64,000 nt of DNA from assembly GCA_036346225.1 (NCBI GenBank), contig JARFIW010001750.1, forward strand, positions 124,001 through 188,000, written 5' to 3'. Each line of letters begins with the position of its first letter. Position 1 is the first letter of the stretch. This stretch comes from Platerodrilus igneus. Lineage: Eukaryota > Arthropoda > Insecta > Coleoptera > Lycidae. Both the position numbers and the translations under genes were made by a program. The notes beneath the pieces were generated by a model. The model saw only the letters and a program-made list of their open reading frames with translations, had not been told where the DNA came from and did not search any database. Below are positions 46,750-58,848 of the stretch, piece after piece.

Positions 46750-47540
46750 TATGTTTCCTTAATCTAGCTTCTTCTTCCACCCGGCCACGCAACCAGTAGT
46801 TCCTGACCATGATTCCGTTTTCATATAGCTTTTTCTACTAGAGACGTGTCGGTCACTGCTGTAGGCTGAATCTCTTCGGCATAAAAAGCACCAAGAGTGG
46901 CTGCCAATTCAAATCTTGTAATAGAGGGACGTAGGCTGCGTTTGCTGTACTTTAATAACTTTGAACATTTCCGTACCCCCAATTTGGATGATACCCTTTG
47001 TTAAAGACTACTATACAATTCACGTATCGCCAACACGATGTAATTTCTTTCTGCTTGTAACACCTCTTTCGACGATCCGGAGTTTTATTTTTTCTTGATG
47101 CTCTACTGCTTCCATGGGTGTTATCCTAAAAGCTGGATGTTGTGTTCTTCCATAGCTGTGGACAAAATATCCAAACATCTATAGCTGTAGTGCAAATAAA
47201 ATCTTTTGAAGAACATGCTTTTGATTGTTCTAATCAATCTTTTGCAGAAACTGTTTTTGACTGCTGAATATGCAGAATAATGGTTTATCTTACATTTTTT
47301 ACTAAGTTTTTAAATCAGTTGTTATAGAATTCCTTGCCTTTGTCTGTTTGTAAATTAAATTTCGTTGCAATATTCTTGTTGTCCAGCATTGTCCTCAGTA
47401 TACCTTTCATTGCATTTGTAACTTCTGGACTTGTTCTACTTTTTAAAGATCTAACAATTTTGTACTTGGTGAATCCAAACCGATAAGAATATACTTGAAA
47501 CTTTTATTTTACATACTACTGTGGGCAGTCAGATTGTAGT
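46750..47540 (-). pseudogene. Decayed Polinton/F54H12.3-type integrase, copy 2
   Basis: Minus strand. FKYILIGLDS with the first acid-side motif (47500-47465), SPEVTNAMKGILRTMLDN, FNLQTDKGKEFYNN with the second Asp (47357-47318), GYHPNW (near 47000), and an end LVEKAI and GQELLVAWPGG (46850-46790). The same block order is seen in the copy at 14.15-15.06 kb, and the GKEFYNN segment is shared. Many stops. It lies directly next to the Bel-Pao fragment on the same strand. Confidence 0.65.
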
Positions 47541-47639
47541 ATTTCAGTTCACCAAGCTATTTACAAACAGGATTCTTGAATATATATTATATGTAATGTC
47601 CTTTTTCGTTTATAACCAATCACGAATGCCTAAATATTA

Positions 47640-50150
47640 GTTTGAAAAATGAATGATCGTTAATGTAGATGCACCTTTAACTTTTTGTAAACGTTCCTTT
47701 AGAAATTGTAATCGAGGACAATGCGTGCTTATTGGTGCATAAGTTCTGGTAATACAACAGGTAGCGTGTGCGTAGGAGAAATTGTAAGTTATTTTAGGCG
47801 GATGGACAGGTTTGTTCATTCACTTGCTCATGCAGCTTAAAAATCTTCTTTGATTATCTTAGATACATCAAAGAAGGAATCCGCATGATCATAGCCTAGC
47901 TGTGTAAGACTACGTACAGCGATCTAAGAAGCCGAAACCGTATCATAGGTAATTGTATTTGGTTGTATACAGCAAATGGCTGTATCGAAAATGATCGCCA
48001 CAGAATCCTTTGTAAAAACCTATGTTCGGGTACCACCTGAACCTGTCTTTACATTTTTCCCACGTCGCCAGCTATAGCAAAAGTACGCTTGCAGAACCGT
48101 AAATATATTAAAAATACATCTTGTTGGATGGTTGGTCCAACCATTTAAATACTATTCAAAGAATAGCCAAAAGTGGTCTTTTGTCGATCATTGAAAGCAA
48201 CCCAAAGCTTGGTTGTTAGGCTGTCTTCCTTGAGGACACCATGGTGTGGAAGATAATAAAAAATGTTATTAGGCTAAAAAGATTAGCCGTCGACATATGT
48301 TTCAAGTCGATGTATTCTTGAATAAATTGATTGTAACGAGCAGCTAAGTCAGGATTGATTTGCAGTTGCTTTTCCAATGTTAAGAACCTCTTTTAAGCGA
48401 TTTGAAAAGAATCTTCTAAAACATCGGGAGACTATTTCAGGGAAAGTGAAACAATAAATCTACCGTGAGGATCAGGTTGTTTGGTTTGTACGAAATGTGC
48501 TTCATAAGCATTTTCTTTTGCTGTGAAAGCCTTCTCAGAGGGGTAATGTTCAATTTGCCAAAATCGGCTTATGTGTCAGTAAGATTCTTGGCAGATGCAA
48601 AGTTGCACTGTACATTTTGTGTAGGAGTGTTCGTTGAACTTGACACAATCCATCCGAACCGAGTTGTTGAGAATTGGGAGGCTTGTACCTAAACAAACTT
48701 GCCCTATACAAAGGAGTTTTGGAGAAGATATCAAAATATCATTGGTACCAGATTCATAGAAAACATTATCAGATAGTACTATGTTACTGGGAATACTAAT
48801 ACTCTTTCGTTCCAAATGAAGCTAATAAGAACTCCTGCGATTTCTTCTAGAACCAAACAAGAAGCATCAAACTTGAAATTTGTGTAGAGCGCCTGAAGTG
48901 TGACGGCACACCTGGCATGTGTGTGCGAAGTAGCCCTGTTTAGGTCGGAAACAGTGATGTTTGTACCGCAAGTATTATGCTTCAACCGAGTACATACATC
49001 TGAACAAATAAAATTTGAATGCTAGCAAGAATCCAGCAGAATTCTGACCTTGTCACATGTTCCATCACTGGAAATAATTTGTGCTATGGCTGTTGGCAAA
49101 AGAACTTGAACATCGTTCAAACAAAAGACAGAAATGGATTGATTTGGCTCAACAGGTGCTACTGCAGAACTTGCAGGTTCTTGGTAGATCTTAAGGTTTT
49201 GTTTGCTTTTTATCATGAAAGAGCGTGTTGTGTTTAGCGTTGCTTTTCTGCAAATAAACTTTGAAGTACATTACAAAATATCTCTTGGAAAGATAATTCA
49301 GACCGAGTTGAAGTGATTTTGCCTTTAAGATTTTACTGCTTGCAAACAACCTGGAAAATTCGGTGGATCTATATAATGCGTGGGCATCTTAGCAGTAACG
49401 GCATGAAGGGCCACAAGTAACAAATGACGTTGAATTCTGCCTTGACGTCTTAAAGTATTTCTTTGGCAACACAACCTTGGCTTGCTTAGTCTCAGGAGTA
49501 TCTAGCAAGTTCGTGGTGTTTTTTAAAAATTCTCAAAATTCTAGCAATGTGGGTAACTCCAACCAAACAGAATTTCTCAAAACTTCTCACTCGCGAAATG
49601 GGCGTGGATCTAGTTTTTGGAAACAACGTAAATGATGAAAAACTCCAAAAGTTGCTTGTCAGAAGCTATTAAAGTTAAGGTAGAATAATGTTTAAACAAC
49701 ATATCATTTATTTGGTGTAACTTGAAAGCAGATTTCTTATTAACCTGTTCAAGCTCAAGCATTTGCCTTAAGATGATTATGGATGAGCATTCGAGGGTTG
49801 TTGTACCTTTTACAAAGCGCTTTTCAAGCAGTTTTGTAACTATTTGACTAAAGTCTACCGATTTAATGATTTGTCCTGAAATCCGCACAAACTGGATTTT
49901 AAATAATGCAAATAATGCGTATCTGACAAAGAATCATCGTCATGAATGAGATTTATGAAAATTCAAATGGATTTTCTTCACTGAATTTTGGAACTGATAT
50001 CGTCGGTAGACAAATTTGGGGCTACTCCTGCCCGAACGTGATTTAAGGTTTGAATTTGGTGAGTCTCATTTTCATAATGCTTAGTAAAATTTGTTTGTAC
50101 GAAGTACCACAGAATAATAAGCACCTTCAAAATCTATTGTACTATTAGGA
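47640..50150 (-). pseudogene. gag-pol: Decayed Bel-Pao gag-protease-RT
   Basis: Minus strand, in coding order. Gag pieces include ISVPKFSEENPFEF, VTKLLEKRFVKGTTTLE and LRQMLELEQVNKKSAFKLHQ (50000-49700). Protease: VLLPTAIAQII and ILLDSC, where families have DSG-Q-x-x-F-I (49100-49020). Pol: RFWQIEHYPS, NAYEAHFVQ, GRFIVSLSLK, NPDLAARYNQFIQEYIDL (48580-48300), then YYLPHHGVLKED and MVGPTIQQDVF (48260-48120). The F-W-x-I-E and L-P-H-H-x-V blocks are specific for Bel-Pao. It is cut off within RT, and no FADD/YVDD box or LTR can be found. Frame changes and stops are common. Confidence 0.8.
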
Positions 50151-50771
50151 TTTGATTCAAGAATTTTGAAATCTATATCGTGAAATTCAGTCAATAGATG
50201 CACTATATCGGTTAGCCTTCAACATAATTTAATTTATTGTGTTAAACTAATTGTTTGATCACTGTTGTCTCGAATTTGCTCAAAGGAAATAACATAATTT
50301 GTGAATTTGGTAAGTCTGACTTTCATATAACCACGTAATTTAATAAGGGAATCCATATCTCAAATAATTTCAGAAAAAAATAACAATAAAAAAATACCCT
50401 TGGCCCAAGCTGTGATAACTAAAAAGGCAAAATCAATCGTTGGAGGTCTTAAGGAGGCAGATGAAGGCGAAGAAACTTTTTATGGAATCAAAGGTTGGCT
50501 TATGAGATTTAAATCCCGAAGTAAATGTTACATTGTAAAATTATGTGATGAAGCAGCAAATGCAGATGATGCGGCGGTTGCATTTCCTAGGGAATTTTAA
50601 GATTATGTAGAACAAGACAATCAGATCTAATCTTCAACGTTGATAAGACTAGGCTTTATTGGAAAAAGTTACCAACATGAACTTTTATTTTTCGTGAACA
50701 ACGTTCCCGTTCCAGGTTTTAACGCTGCGAAAGATAGATTAATTCTTTTGTCGGAAGCCAATGTTTTGGGG

Positions 50772-50785
50772 AACTTTGAATAACC
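50772..50785. repeat. Left target-site duplication of SINE copy D
   Basis: AACTTTGAATAACC matches AACTTTAATTAACC at 51085-51098 with two differences. Confidence 0.75.
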
Positions 50786-51084
50786 TTACATGTGATTTTC
50801 CAATGCTCCACCTGAAGGTACTACATTGGCCAGGATGCGAGTTTTTTTTTTTACCTGGCGAATTGTGAATTTTGCCGAACCCTTGCTGTTCCAAGCAAGG
50901 TAGGGATATTTAACGTGCGTGACAACACTCACACACGGGACCTCCATTTTACCTCTCTAACGAACGAGGGTGTATTTTTGTGAAAAATGCTCGCCTAACA
51001 TTTTTCAAGCCGACCATTTCAGGATTCAAACCCGGGACCTTGGGCGTAGTAGTCACACACATACCACTACGCCACGGAGCCGCC
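50786..51084 (-). repeat. tRNA-derived SINE, copy D
   Basis: Minus orientation. The head GGCGGCTCCGTGGCGTAGTG is at the right end, box B GGTTTGAATCC has one change, and the 3' hairpin lies at about 50800-50829. It is inserted in a Tigger transposase and flanked by the 14-bp repeat, so both borders are certain to within a base or two. Confidence 0.88.
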
Positions 51085-51160
51085 AACTTTAATTAACCGC
51101 TGTAAGTATGTCATTCGCAGACACCATGTGCTTTAAAGGGTCTAACTTAAGATACTTCTT

Positions 51161-52457
51161 CTTCCATTATTTAAACATACAGAGACATTAAGATTTGTTC
51201 TTGATATAAAATAAAATTTATACAAATCAATTCCCCAATTGATCTTCCATTTTACTGATGGGCTAGCTGAATTCCATAATGTATTGAACTTTATCGTTTA
51301 TTTCGTTTAACACGCAGTGAACATTGCTGCTAAATATACTTACTATTTCAACATTATAAGCTATATTAAGTTTGACGTAGTCAGACTTGTAGTAAATGTT
51401 AACAAGCTCAACGTCTAATAAAAATCAAGAAAGAGTGAAATCCAAAATTCACTTTTATTTATATCCAAATTTTACCCAGAAGTGTTAAATATAACCAACC
51501 ATCGATGTTTTAAAAATCTGAGAATTTCAATTGATCTGTTACTTATACATTCAATATAAAATTTTATGCGAATTAATCTACACTTGCCTCTCCAGTTTCT
51601 AACACATGCGTTTAGAGATTAATCGATTTCTCGAATTATACAAATAAATCTGCTGCTATCTATAGTTATAAAACTTCTCTGGGAACTTTTAAGCGTATTG
51701 TGCTTATTCTTGCAACTTATAAATTTAAGCATGTAAAATCTTCCAATCAAATGAGTCTAGAAAAGCGCTTATATTTTATCTTCAAGTCTGCCAACTTGAG
51801 AAATTCTGAGTATTGTCTACTTTACAACACATATAGTTTCAATAGAGCTTTTCTGCACTAAATTTTTTATTAAGAAGTAATATATATGCACAGGCTTATT
51901 TTACAGACTGAAATCTCTGATGCTGGTTTTCAAGAAACATTTGCTTAAAATGATGTACCGTGATGGGTCACTAACCGTGACTGTGCTGAATATTTAAAGT
52001 TAGTAAAAAAATTATATTTTTTTTTGTTTATTATTAAACACTATACATTTTTTCTTTATTTGAAGTTCAACGTTTGTTTTAATCATATGTAATTTTTACT
52101 GATAGCCAATTTGCGTTGAGTTTAAATGATAAGCGGTAACTATTTTGTTGGTCTTTACAAAATAGCCAAAGAGAGTCCTACGTTCAAGCAAACTAAAAGT
52201 GGTGATCTGAGGCAGATAGATCTTTATGAAAAAGCGAATCCTATAAAATTCACAGTAAATTTAGTGTCTTGACTTAATGTCGCTGGATACAAATGGTGTT
52301 CGTTGTTTCATTAACGCTATGTAGCATTTACAGGTTTAATAGAGTGTTTAAATTAAAATATTAATTATTCATAGATTTTGAACCCTTTCTTAAATTTCTC
52401 TAAAATAATAATCATTTTTTCATGAACACAATGGCGCCTATTAAATAGCGTAGAACG
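51161..52457. other. Unassigned AT-rich DNA
   Basis: No ORF of note and no recognised repeat. Confidence 0.45.
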
Positions 52458-54738
52458 AAATTATCGCAAATCGCATCCCTAATCATAATAACAGGAATTA
52501 GATTTAGGTGACGTAGCAAGTGGAAAGTGTTGCTTGATTTATTTACACCTAGAGATACTACTTTGTAAAAAGGAACTCCTATTCATCAGGAACACACCAT
52601 AATTAAAATCCCCCGGGTTACTCGTCATCCAGAGGGCATTTTACTAGAGGAGACAAAGTTGGCGGCCATAGACTTGACAAGTAATTAAAAGCTGATCAAA
52701 ATTGATGTTATTGGTGACGCAGTTTGATATTGCACCTAGGTAATTTTTATTATATTGTTCAATTGTGTTCTATTTTCTTTTATTTATAGCTATAAGGACC
52801 CACCCTTGCATCACTGTAGTTAGCCGGGGCATCCTTATTTTGTTACAGAATTCCTTTTGGAGAATGCCAAATTTAATAATTTAACGCTTCATTCACGCGA
52901 AACAAAATGTTTTAAGTTTTGGTCATGTTTTAATTTTTAAAAAATTCTATACAGACTGCCTAACTGCAACTGGATATCAGTACATACAATTGTTGCACTT
53001 ATCATTCATAGTCAATTTCAGGTAATTCATGATGAACTTTAAATTTTTTTCTTATAAACGTTTGAAATTTGTAAGACAGTAGTTAGATCATAGCAGATCA
53101 TTTGAAGAAAGTTTGGTTTTCATATCTGCAAATCATTCACAAATCACAGATAATATAAATTAGTAGATCTATACATTAACCCTAACCTTTACAACACAAA
53201 AACATAAAAGTTACTTTTTTTCTGTGACGGGAAAAAATTTGACATTTAATGTTTCTTGATAGTTAACAAAATGTCACTTTTAATGAATTTACTTTTGTCC
53301 TCGGGAAAAAATGAGTACCTTTTTCCAGGGTATGTGCAAATAAGTATCCACTTGCAGAATTAAATTGACAGATATTTAATTACTTTAAAGGTTTCTTAGC
53401 AACGCAAGTCTAACTGTCCCTCTAAGTACAACAGCCTACTTGTTTGAAATTTCAAATTTGACATCGATTGATTTTTTGTAATATTTTTTTAATATTAAGT
53501 CATCGTTTTGCCTGTCATAGAAAAAAATAGTGTATTATACACGGGTAAAAATGTAAGATTTTAACTCTTGGTGTTTTGTCTTCCTCCGCTTCGCATCGGG
53601 AGACAAACACATCTTGAGCTAAAATCTAGTACTTTTTCCCTTGTATAATAAACAACTATTGTTTTGTACAGGCACAAAGTAACTAATTGCAACATAATAC
53701 AGTATAGAACATTATTATAAGTGGCTCTTTACTAACCCCTATGATCTTATTACCTAATTTATTTCTAAAGCTTATTCCTGCAAATTTCTAACTACGAACA
53801 ATAAAATTAATAACTCTTACATTTAATTCATTGTTGAGCTCTTTTCTCAAGGGATTGTTAGTTCTGTTTTCCTAAATTTGTTATCACATGGTTGTCTGCA
53901 TCCTCATTGTAGCACTCTAAGGGAAAGGTAGGAACAAGTAGGAACGACAAATTGAGGTCAACACTTTAAAAGAAACGTGTTAAGACACTCTCAATAAGCA
54001 CAGTTGCTTCTGCAAAGCCCGACACTAAAGTTCTTTGGAAAACACAAACACCTCCGTAAAGTCTCGGTACTAAAATGTCCACGTAATTTAAGGTCCAATA
54101 ATAATTTCTATCATTTCTCCGAGAACGATAAAAAATCCCTAAATGGTATCTTAGCGTATTTATAATTTATAAATCATTCTAATCCTACAATGCAACTACT
54201 AATTTATAACCTACCTAATACAGTAAATTTAATGAACGTAAGAAATAGAAACCGGTTATCCAATAATTGAAAAAAGCACATTTCGAGTTAATTCGCCTAA
54301 CACGTAACGACATTATCATGTTTGCTTTCAATTACTCATTACAAATATTCATAGAATTATGCAAATTTAAATGAAACTACATTGTCTAAATACATTTGTT
54401 TGTTTTTACAATTTGAGGCTTGAACCTTTATTACATAAAAATACCAAAAGAATTTTTTATGGAAAGCCATTTATCAAACGTGTATACTATTTCCACACCA
54501 GTTTGCAACAATGTTTTTAGCAATAAAATTGGAATAAATTTATTTCCTAATGACAATTAAATGTTGCTAATAAGAATTTTAAAACTGGATGAAGAAGAGG
54601 AAAAAATTAATCTTAAATGGACAAACTTATTATTGAAGCATCCTCTATAATTTTGATTTTGTGTATAATAGAGTTCAAAAGCATTATATTGATATAAATC
54701 AAAATTATTGCAAATCGCATCCCTAATCATAATAACAG
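52458..54738. repeat. Tract flanked by a 36-bp direct repeat
   Basis: AAATTATCGCAAATCGCATC continuing into CCTAATCATAATAACAG (about 52458-52494) recurs at about 54702-54738 with one change. It encloses 2.2 kb of AT-rich DNA without an ORF. It could be two copies of a short dispersed repeat, the ends of an element, or a long target duplication. Confidence 0.5.
53526..53660. repeat. 135-bp palindromic (fold-back) repeat
   Basis: The left arm AATAGTGTATTATACACGGG pairs with the right arm that ends CTTGTATAATAAACAACTATT. The inner parts ATTTTAACTC and GAGCTAAAAT, and TTTTGTCT and AGACAAA, also pair. The centre CCTCCGCTTCGCATCGGGAG is GC-rich. It is similar in design to 11050-11177 (AT-rich arms, GC-rich centre) but has a different sequence. 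A hairpin MITE is likely. Confidence 0.75.
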
Positions 54739-55539
54739 TGTCAGAAATACAAAAATGTCAGTTTATTAATTACGAGAGTGCACGAAAATAACTTGAAACA
54801 AAAATAACGAAGAGGTTAATTAAAAGTCATTGTTGTAAAGTAAAATCAAATGTGCTTTAAATAGCAGAATATGGTTTCTCGTTAAATCTAATGCTGCAAC
54901 CCGAGAATAGCTTAATCTGATCAAATGAGAATTTCATGAAACACATCAGTGCACTAAACAAAGGTTTTGATATCTATTACGTGACCATTAGCATAACCTA
55001 GAAAACGCTTAATACCCACATTATGAAAAGTGGTTTGTTTCCATTGTGTAGCAATTTAATGTTATATTTTGAGTACACCGATACTTAAATGCGAAGTTAT
55101 CTTTCCAATGCACCATTTTTCGGTTAGGTGGTTTTAGAAGTTGATAAACGCTTTTGTTGTTATGAGTTTGAAATGGTGATAGCTTGTAAAATTTTCTTAT
55201 TTTCAGTACCCCGGTAAAAATTTAAATACCAATATGTTTACAGCTGCAACAAAATCCCGCTACACACTTGAGAAAGAGGAGAAAGTTATTACATCATGTT
55301 GTTTACTTTTGTCGTAAATAAACTTTAATAAATATATGATTAGTCATAAGAGCATCTATACTGACATTTTGTACTACTGGTCTTTTCGGAGAAAAATATT
55401 TTTTTCACGTAATTGTTTCAATTATTGGTTTTTAACTACTGATTGCTGATATAAAGTGTGTTACAATGAAAATGAGTCACCGACAATAAATCATTCGGTT
55501 TACAGATTGTGTAAGAGTTTTTTAGTTCTAGTCTGATTC
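54739..55539. other. Unassigned AT-rich DNA
   Basis: Nothing recognised. Confidence 0.4.
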
Positions 55540-56823
55540 CATTGTCGGTTCTGTCTGTTGTGACATTGCAGATAAGGATGATAAAGATGATCGATCTGAA
55601 ACATAAGGGTGTCTTAGGTTCATTTAATGTATGTACCTATTTGGTTGCTGTGCCATTGCCTATAACTGCATTATCTTTGTCTGAAATTTTCTTAATTTTA
55701 AAAGGTCTTATGTTTCTCGCGGCTGTCTTGTGTCGTTTAGTCTTATAGTTTCTTTCGTATAGAGTTCGCCCGATTTCAAATTTCTTGACCAAGGTATTTA
55801 AATTTCGTTTTCAATTACCTTTTCCTTATTATGGTTTAATTTTTGCTTAACGTTATCATAAGTAATTTTTAATTTTTCCTTATAATCTTTTGCGCACCGT
55901 TGATAAACTTGTTGATTCTAATGAATATCTCAGGAGTTTGACCAATCTGAATGTCCTACGGTTAATTCTAAGAGTGTGAGGTTTGTTAAAGTGTGAATCA
56001 TGTTGTACGCTATAACTGCGTAAGATATTAAAACTTCTCGTCGGAATTTAATAGAAGTCTAACTTGTTCTTGTAAAGTTGAATATAATCTCTCTACAGGT
56101 GAATTGGAATTTGGAATATTTTCAGTTGTGTAGTGTATTTTGATTTTGTGAAACTCCAAAATGTCTCGTGCTTTCTCGTTTCTGAATTCGCCTGCACTGT
56201 CTAAAGTTTTCATTTCCGGGGTACCATAATATGAAAAATACTCTAAAAGTCTTTGGTAAACGTCTTTACTATTTTAGGAACTAATGGGGATTGCTTGTCC
56301 TAATTTTGTAAAAGAATCTACTGATGTTAAAAAGTTTGTGAATATGCTACAAAAGTATCTATATGTAATTTCTTGAAAGTTTGTCTGGCAGTTGATTGAT
56401 CATTCATGAAATTTTCAGTGGTTTTCTCTCATACTTGGCTCTGTGACATAGTTCACACCTTTTTATGTAGTCTGTATTACGTTCTGTCATATTTTGAAAA
56501 TAGTATTTTCTCTGTAGTTGTATCAAAGTCTACTTTATTCCTCGGTGGTTAATTTTTCCTTCGTGCTGATTTCTAATGGCAATTTCTATTTCTTCTTCGT
56601 TTGTCAAAGTAGTCAGTTTAATGGAATATCTAATCATTTTGGTCCGGAATTAGTAAATAAAAAAGTGTAAATTTGTAAAAATTTTCTGTATAAATTTTCT
56701 GTCATAAAGCAGAAATAATAGCGTTTTTTGCAAGGTGTGTATTTCTTAAGAAATTGTATGATTTGTGCGACATTATAGTCTCTATTATCTTAACGTTGTA
56801 AATTTTCTTGTTGGATTCTTAAA
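55540..56823 (-). pseudogene. pol: 17.6/297-like Gypsy pol 3' part, inverted fragment
   Basis: Minus strand. The linker before integrase aligns with 62985-63260 on the plus strand (YYFCFMTENLYRKF, SIKLTTLTNEEEIE, HEGKINHRGI). Then a finger remnant DYIKRCELCHRAKYE (near 56450), the catalytic TLDSAGEFRNEKARD (second Asp, 56210-56160) and NSNSPVERLYSTLQEQ (Glu, 56110-56065) follow. The C-end reads AKDYKEKLKITYDNVKQKL (55890-55830). The first catalytic Asp region is broken. It is about 85-90 percent alike to the plus copy where they overlap, as judged by eye. Confidence 0.82.
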
Positions 56824-57183
56824 TAATAAATTGAAAAAAAAAATTAATTTTGTATTTTTAGATATGTTGTAAGAGTTTTGAAGGGCTTAAAAATATAATA
56901 AAAGTTTTTAAAAAACCAACATTGGACAAAAGCATAAATGGCGCAATCGATAGCAATTTTTTTTAAAAGGGCCGGAGGACTTTCAAAAAGCAGACGTTTT
57001 CGTGTTAGTGAGTATAACATATAAAGCAGAACAGATAAATGAAACTTATAACCTTATTTAAATTCCAGTTACAATGCTTTGCAACTTTTTTTAAAAAAAA
57101 AATACATCTTGACGGAACTTTGACTTTTATTTTGCAATATTTTATTGAAGATTATTTTAAATTTGAGATAATTTTATGTATTT

Positions 57184-58083
57184 ATGAGCATAGAGGGTAT
57201 TTTATTAGATTTGAGTAGGCTACACAGTGCTAGTACACCAGATATTTGACAAGGTGAATTAATATTTGACCCAAACGAATTAGAAACACGCGATTTAGAA
57301 AATATAGTAGGGAGCTATATTGAAATTTTTACAATGGCTACAAGTACAAACTATTTAAAACTATACCTTATTGCAATTCCGCAGTACCATGGAAATCAGA
57401 CCATTTTTGGAATATTTATAACAGCTTGTAAAACATTTTTAAAGATCTTTTATGACGAAAATTCTTTGCCTAATTTTAAACAAACTTGTAGCGCTAACTT
57501 TAATTTAATTCTAATAGCTAGTATAGAGTATTTAGTTTTATGGGATGATTATAAAAGATTTTTAATTTCTTATTTTGGAGATTAACGAAATTCAAAATTC
57601 TTAGTTAAGGATTTATTAAGCCTTAGAGTAAATAGCTAAATAGGCACCAGTTTGGAAACAGAGTACAAAATGTACGCATTTTAATTTTGAGAAAATTGAA
57701 ATTAGAGGAAAACGACCCACAGGTTAGATTAACGAAAACATCACCATACGACGAAATGGCACTTGACATCTTTTAAACGTTCTACCAGAAAGACTTTCAG
57801 ACAAAATACATTTCAGGAACCCGAGTAGTTTAGAAAACGCGATGAGTTTAGTAATTGAGGAAGAAAACGTTACTTATGCAGAAATCACATTTACAACCCG
57901 AATTTCAACAATACCTAGAAACCTATCCAAAATTTCAGCCAGCTTATGAAAGAGCATATTATCCACGATGCAATTTTCAGCCACCCAATTTTCAGACTCC
58001 CATAAATTTGTCTCACAGGCCAATGCATTTTAACCAGAAACCAGTATTTAATCTTTTCAGAAAATCCACTCAAAACCATTTTT
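57184..58083 (+). pseudogene. gag: Gypsy gag, first part
   Basis: Starts ATG 57184 (MSIEGILLDLSRLH). A TGA at 57247-57249 follows, then LYLIAIPQYHGNQ and FLKIFYDENSLP (57350-57475), typical for the capsid start of 17.6/297/gypsy-like Gag. After further breaks a proline-, asparagine- and phenylalanine-rich C-terminal part (57855-58080) runs straight into the T-run where the Helitron-like element is inserted. The frame resumes in the same register at 60886. Confidence 0.75.
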
Positions 58084-58547
58084 AGGGTTCCGTACCCTAT
58101 AAGGTATAACGGAACCTTTATAAGATCACTCTCGTTACGTCTCCGTGCGTCACAGAGGTTTTTCTCAAAAACTATGTAACGTAGGAATTTGAAATTTGGC
58201 ACAATGGTAGGTCTTTATGGCGCCCACATATATCAACAGTCAGAAAATAGAACAAAAAATTTTTTAGATTAAAGTGATATAGCTTAAAATTGTAACAAAA
58301 ACTTTTGTTATATTAAAGTCTTTAAAGAAAAACATTTCTAGCCATTGTTATTCTACAGCACATGAAATTGTCATTTAGCGTGAAATCGCTAAATAGTTTA
58401 ATTTACTATAAGGAAGAACACCTCTTTCCTTTTTTACATTATCTTTACCTATATAAATTATTTAATAGTGACTCCTACGCTTTTGATATCTGCAAATATC
58501 CTGAACGTAATTTGTGTTGCATAAGCTACAGGTATTCTTAAGCCCAC

Positions 58548-58848
58548 TTGTGCAATTGCTGGACAGACACAACGCCTGCGCGTAAGGTGACGCTACAGGT
58601 AGGGTGTTGGCTGGTTGACAGCAAGGCGAGCGAGAGCGCGGCCATCTTGCAAGCAACAACGAGCAGGTACGGTTTGTTTTTAAGATGCGGAGTTTTCCAA
58701 GCTCCAAATGGGGCATTAGGATTGCCCTACTATCGAAAAGGGTGTAAAGGTTGTCGTAGGGGGGCTTTAAAAAGGAGCTCTTGTAAAGCCGCCCCGGACA
58801 ATGAAGAAGAGAATGTAACAACACGTGCTGGTGTGAAGTCCGTTAATG
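58548..58848 (+). CDS. Candidate captured exon(s)
   Basis: Open from ATG 58548. It is GC- and CpG-rich (GCGAGCGAGAGCGCGGCCAT) against AT-rich surroundings. An acceptor-like GTTTGTTTTTAAG precedes 58683. From there the frame reads CGVFQAPNGALG, CKGCRRGALKRSSCK and NVTTRAGVKSVN and ends at the donor-like AATG|GTGAGA (58848). Inside, GCGGCCATCTTG fits a YY1/Pho-like GCCATCTT site, which is common near promoters. The start could be 58548 or at the acceptor. No domain is recognised. It is probably a host gene fragment. Confidence 0.4.

Larger units (their letters stand above)
50370..51160 (+). pseudogene. Tigger/pogo transposase fragment split by a SINE
   Basis: AQAVITKKAKSI, GWLMRFKSR, DEAANADDAAVAFPREF (50400-50600), then VPVPGFNAAKDRLILLSEANVLGNF (50705-50780) match the CENP-B/DDE region of Tigger-like transposases. 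After the SINE (50786-51084) the reading continues with CHSQTPCALKG (51110-51145), which belongs to the expected next block. It has stops and frame changes. The N-terminal helix-turn-helix and the later catalytic region were not found. Confidence 0.75.

Noticed and set aside
58215..58225. TGGCGCCC as a second primer-binding site
   Set aside because: It lies inside the left end of the Helitron-like repeat, with no LTR before it. Chance match.
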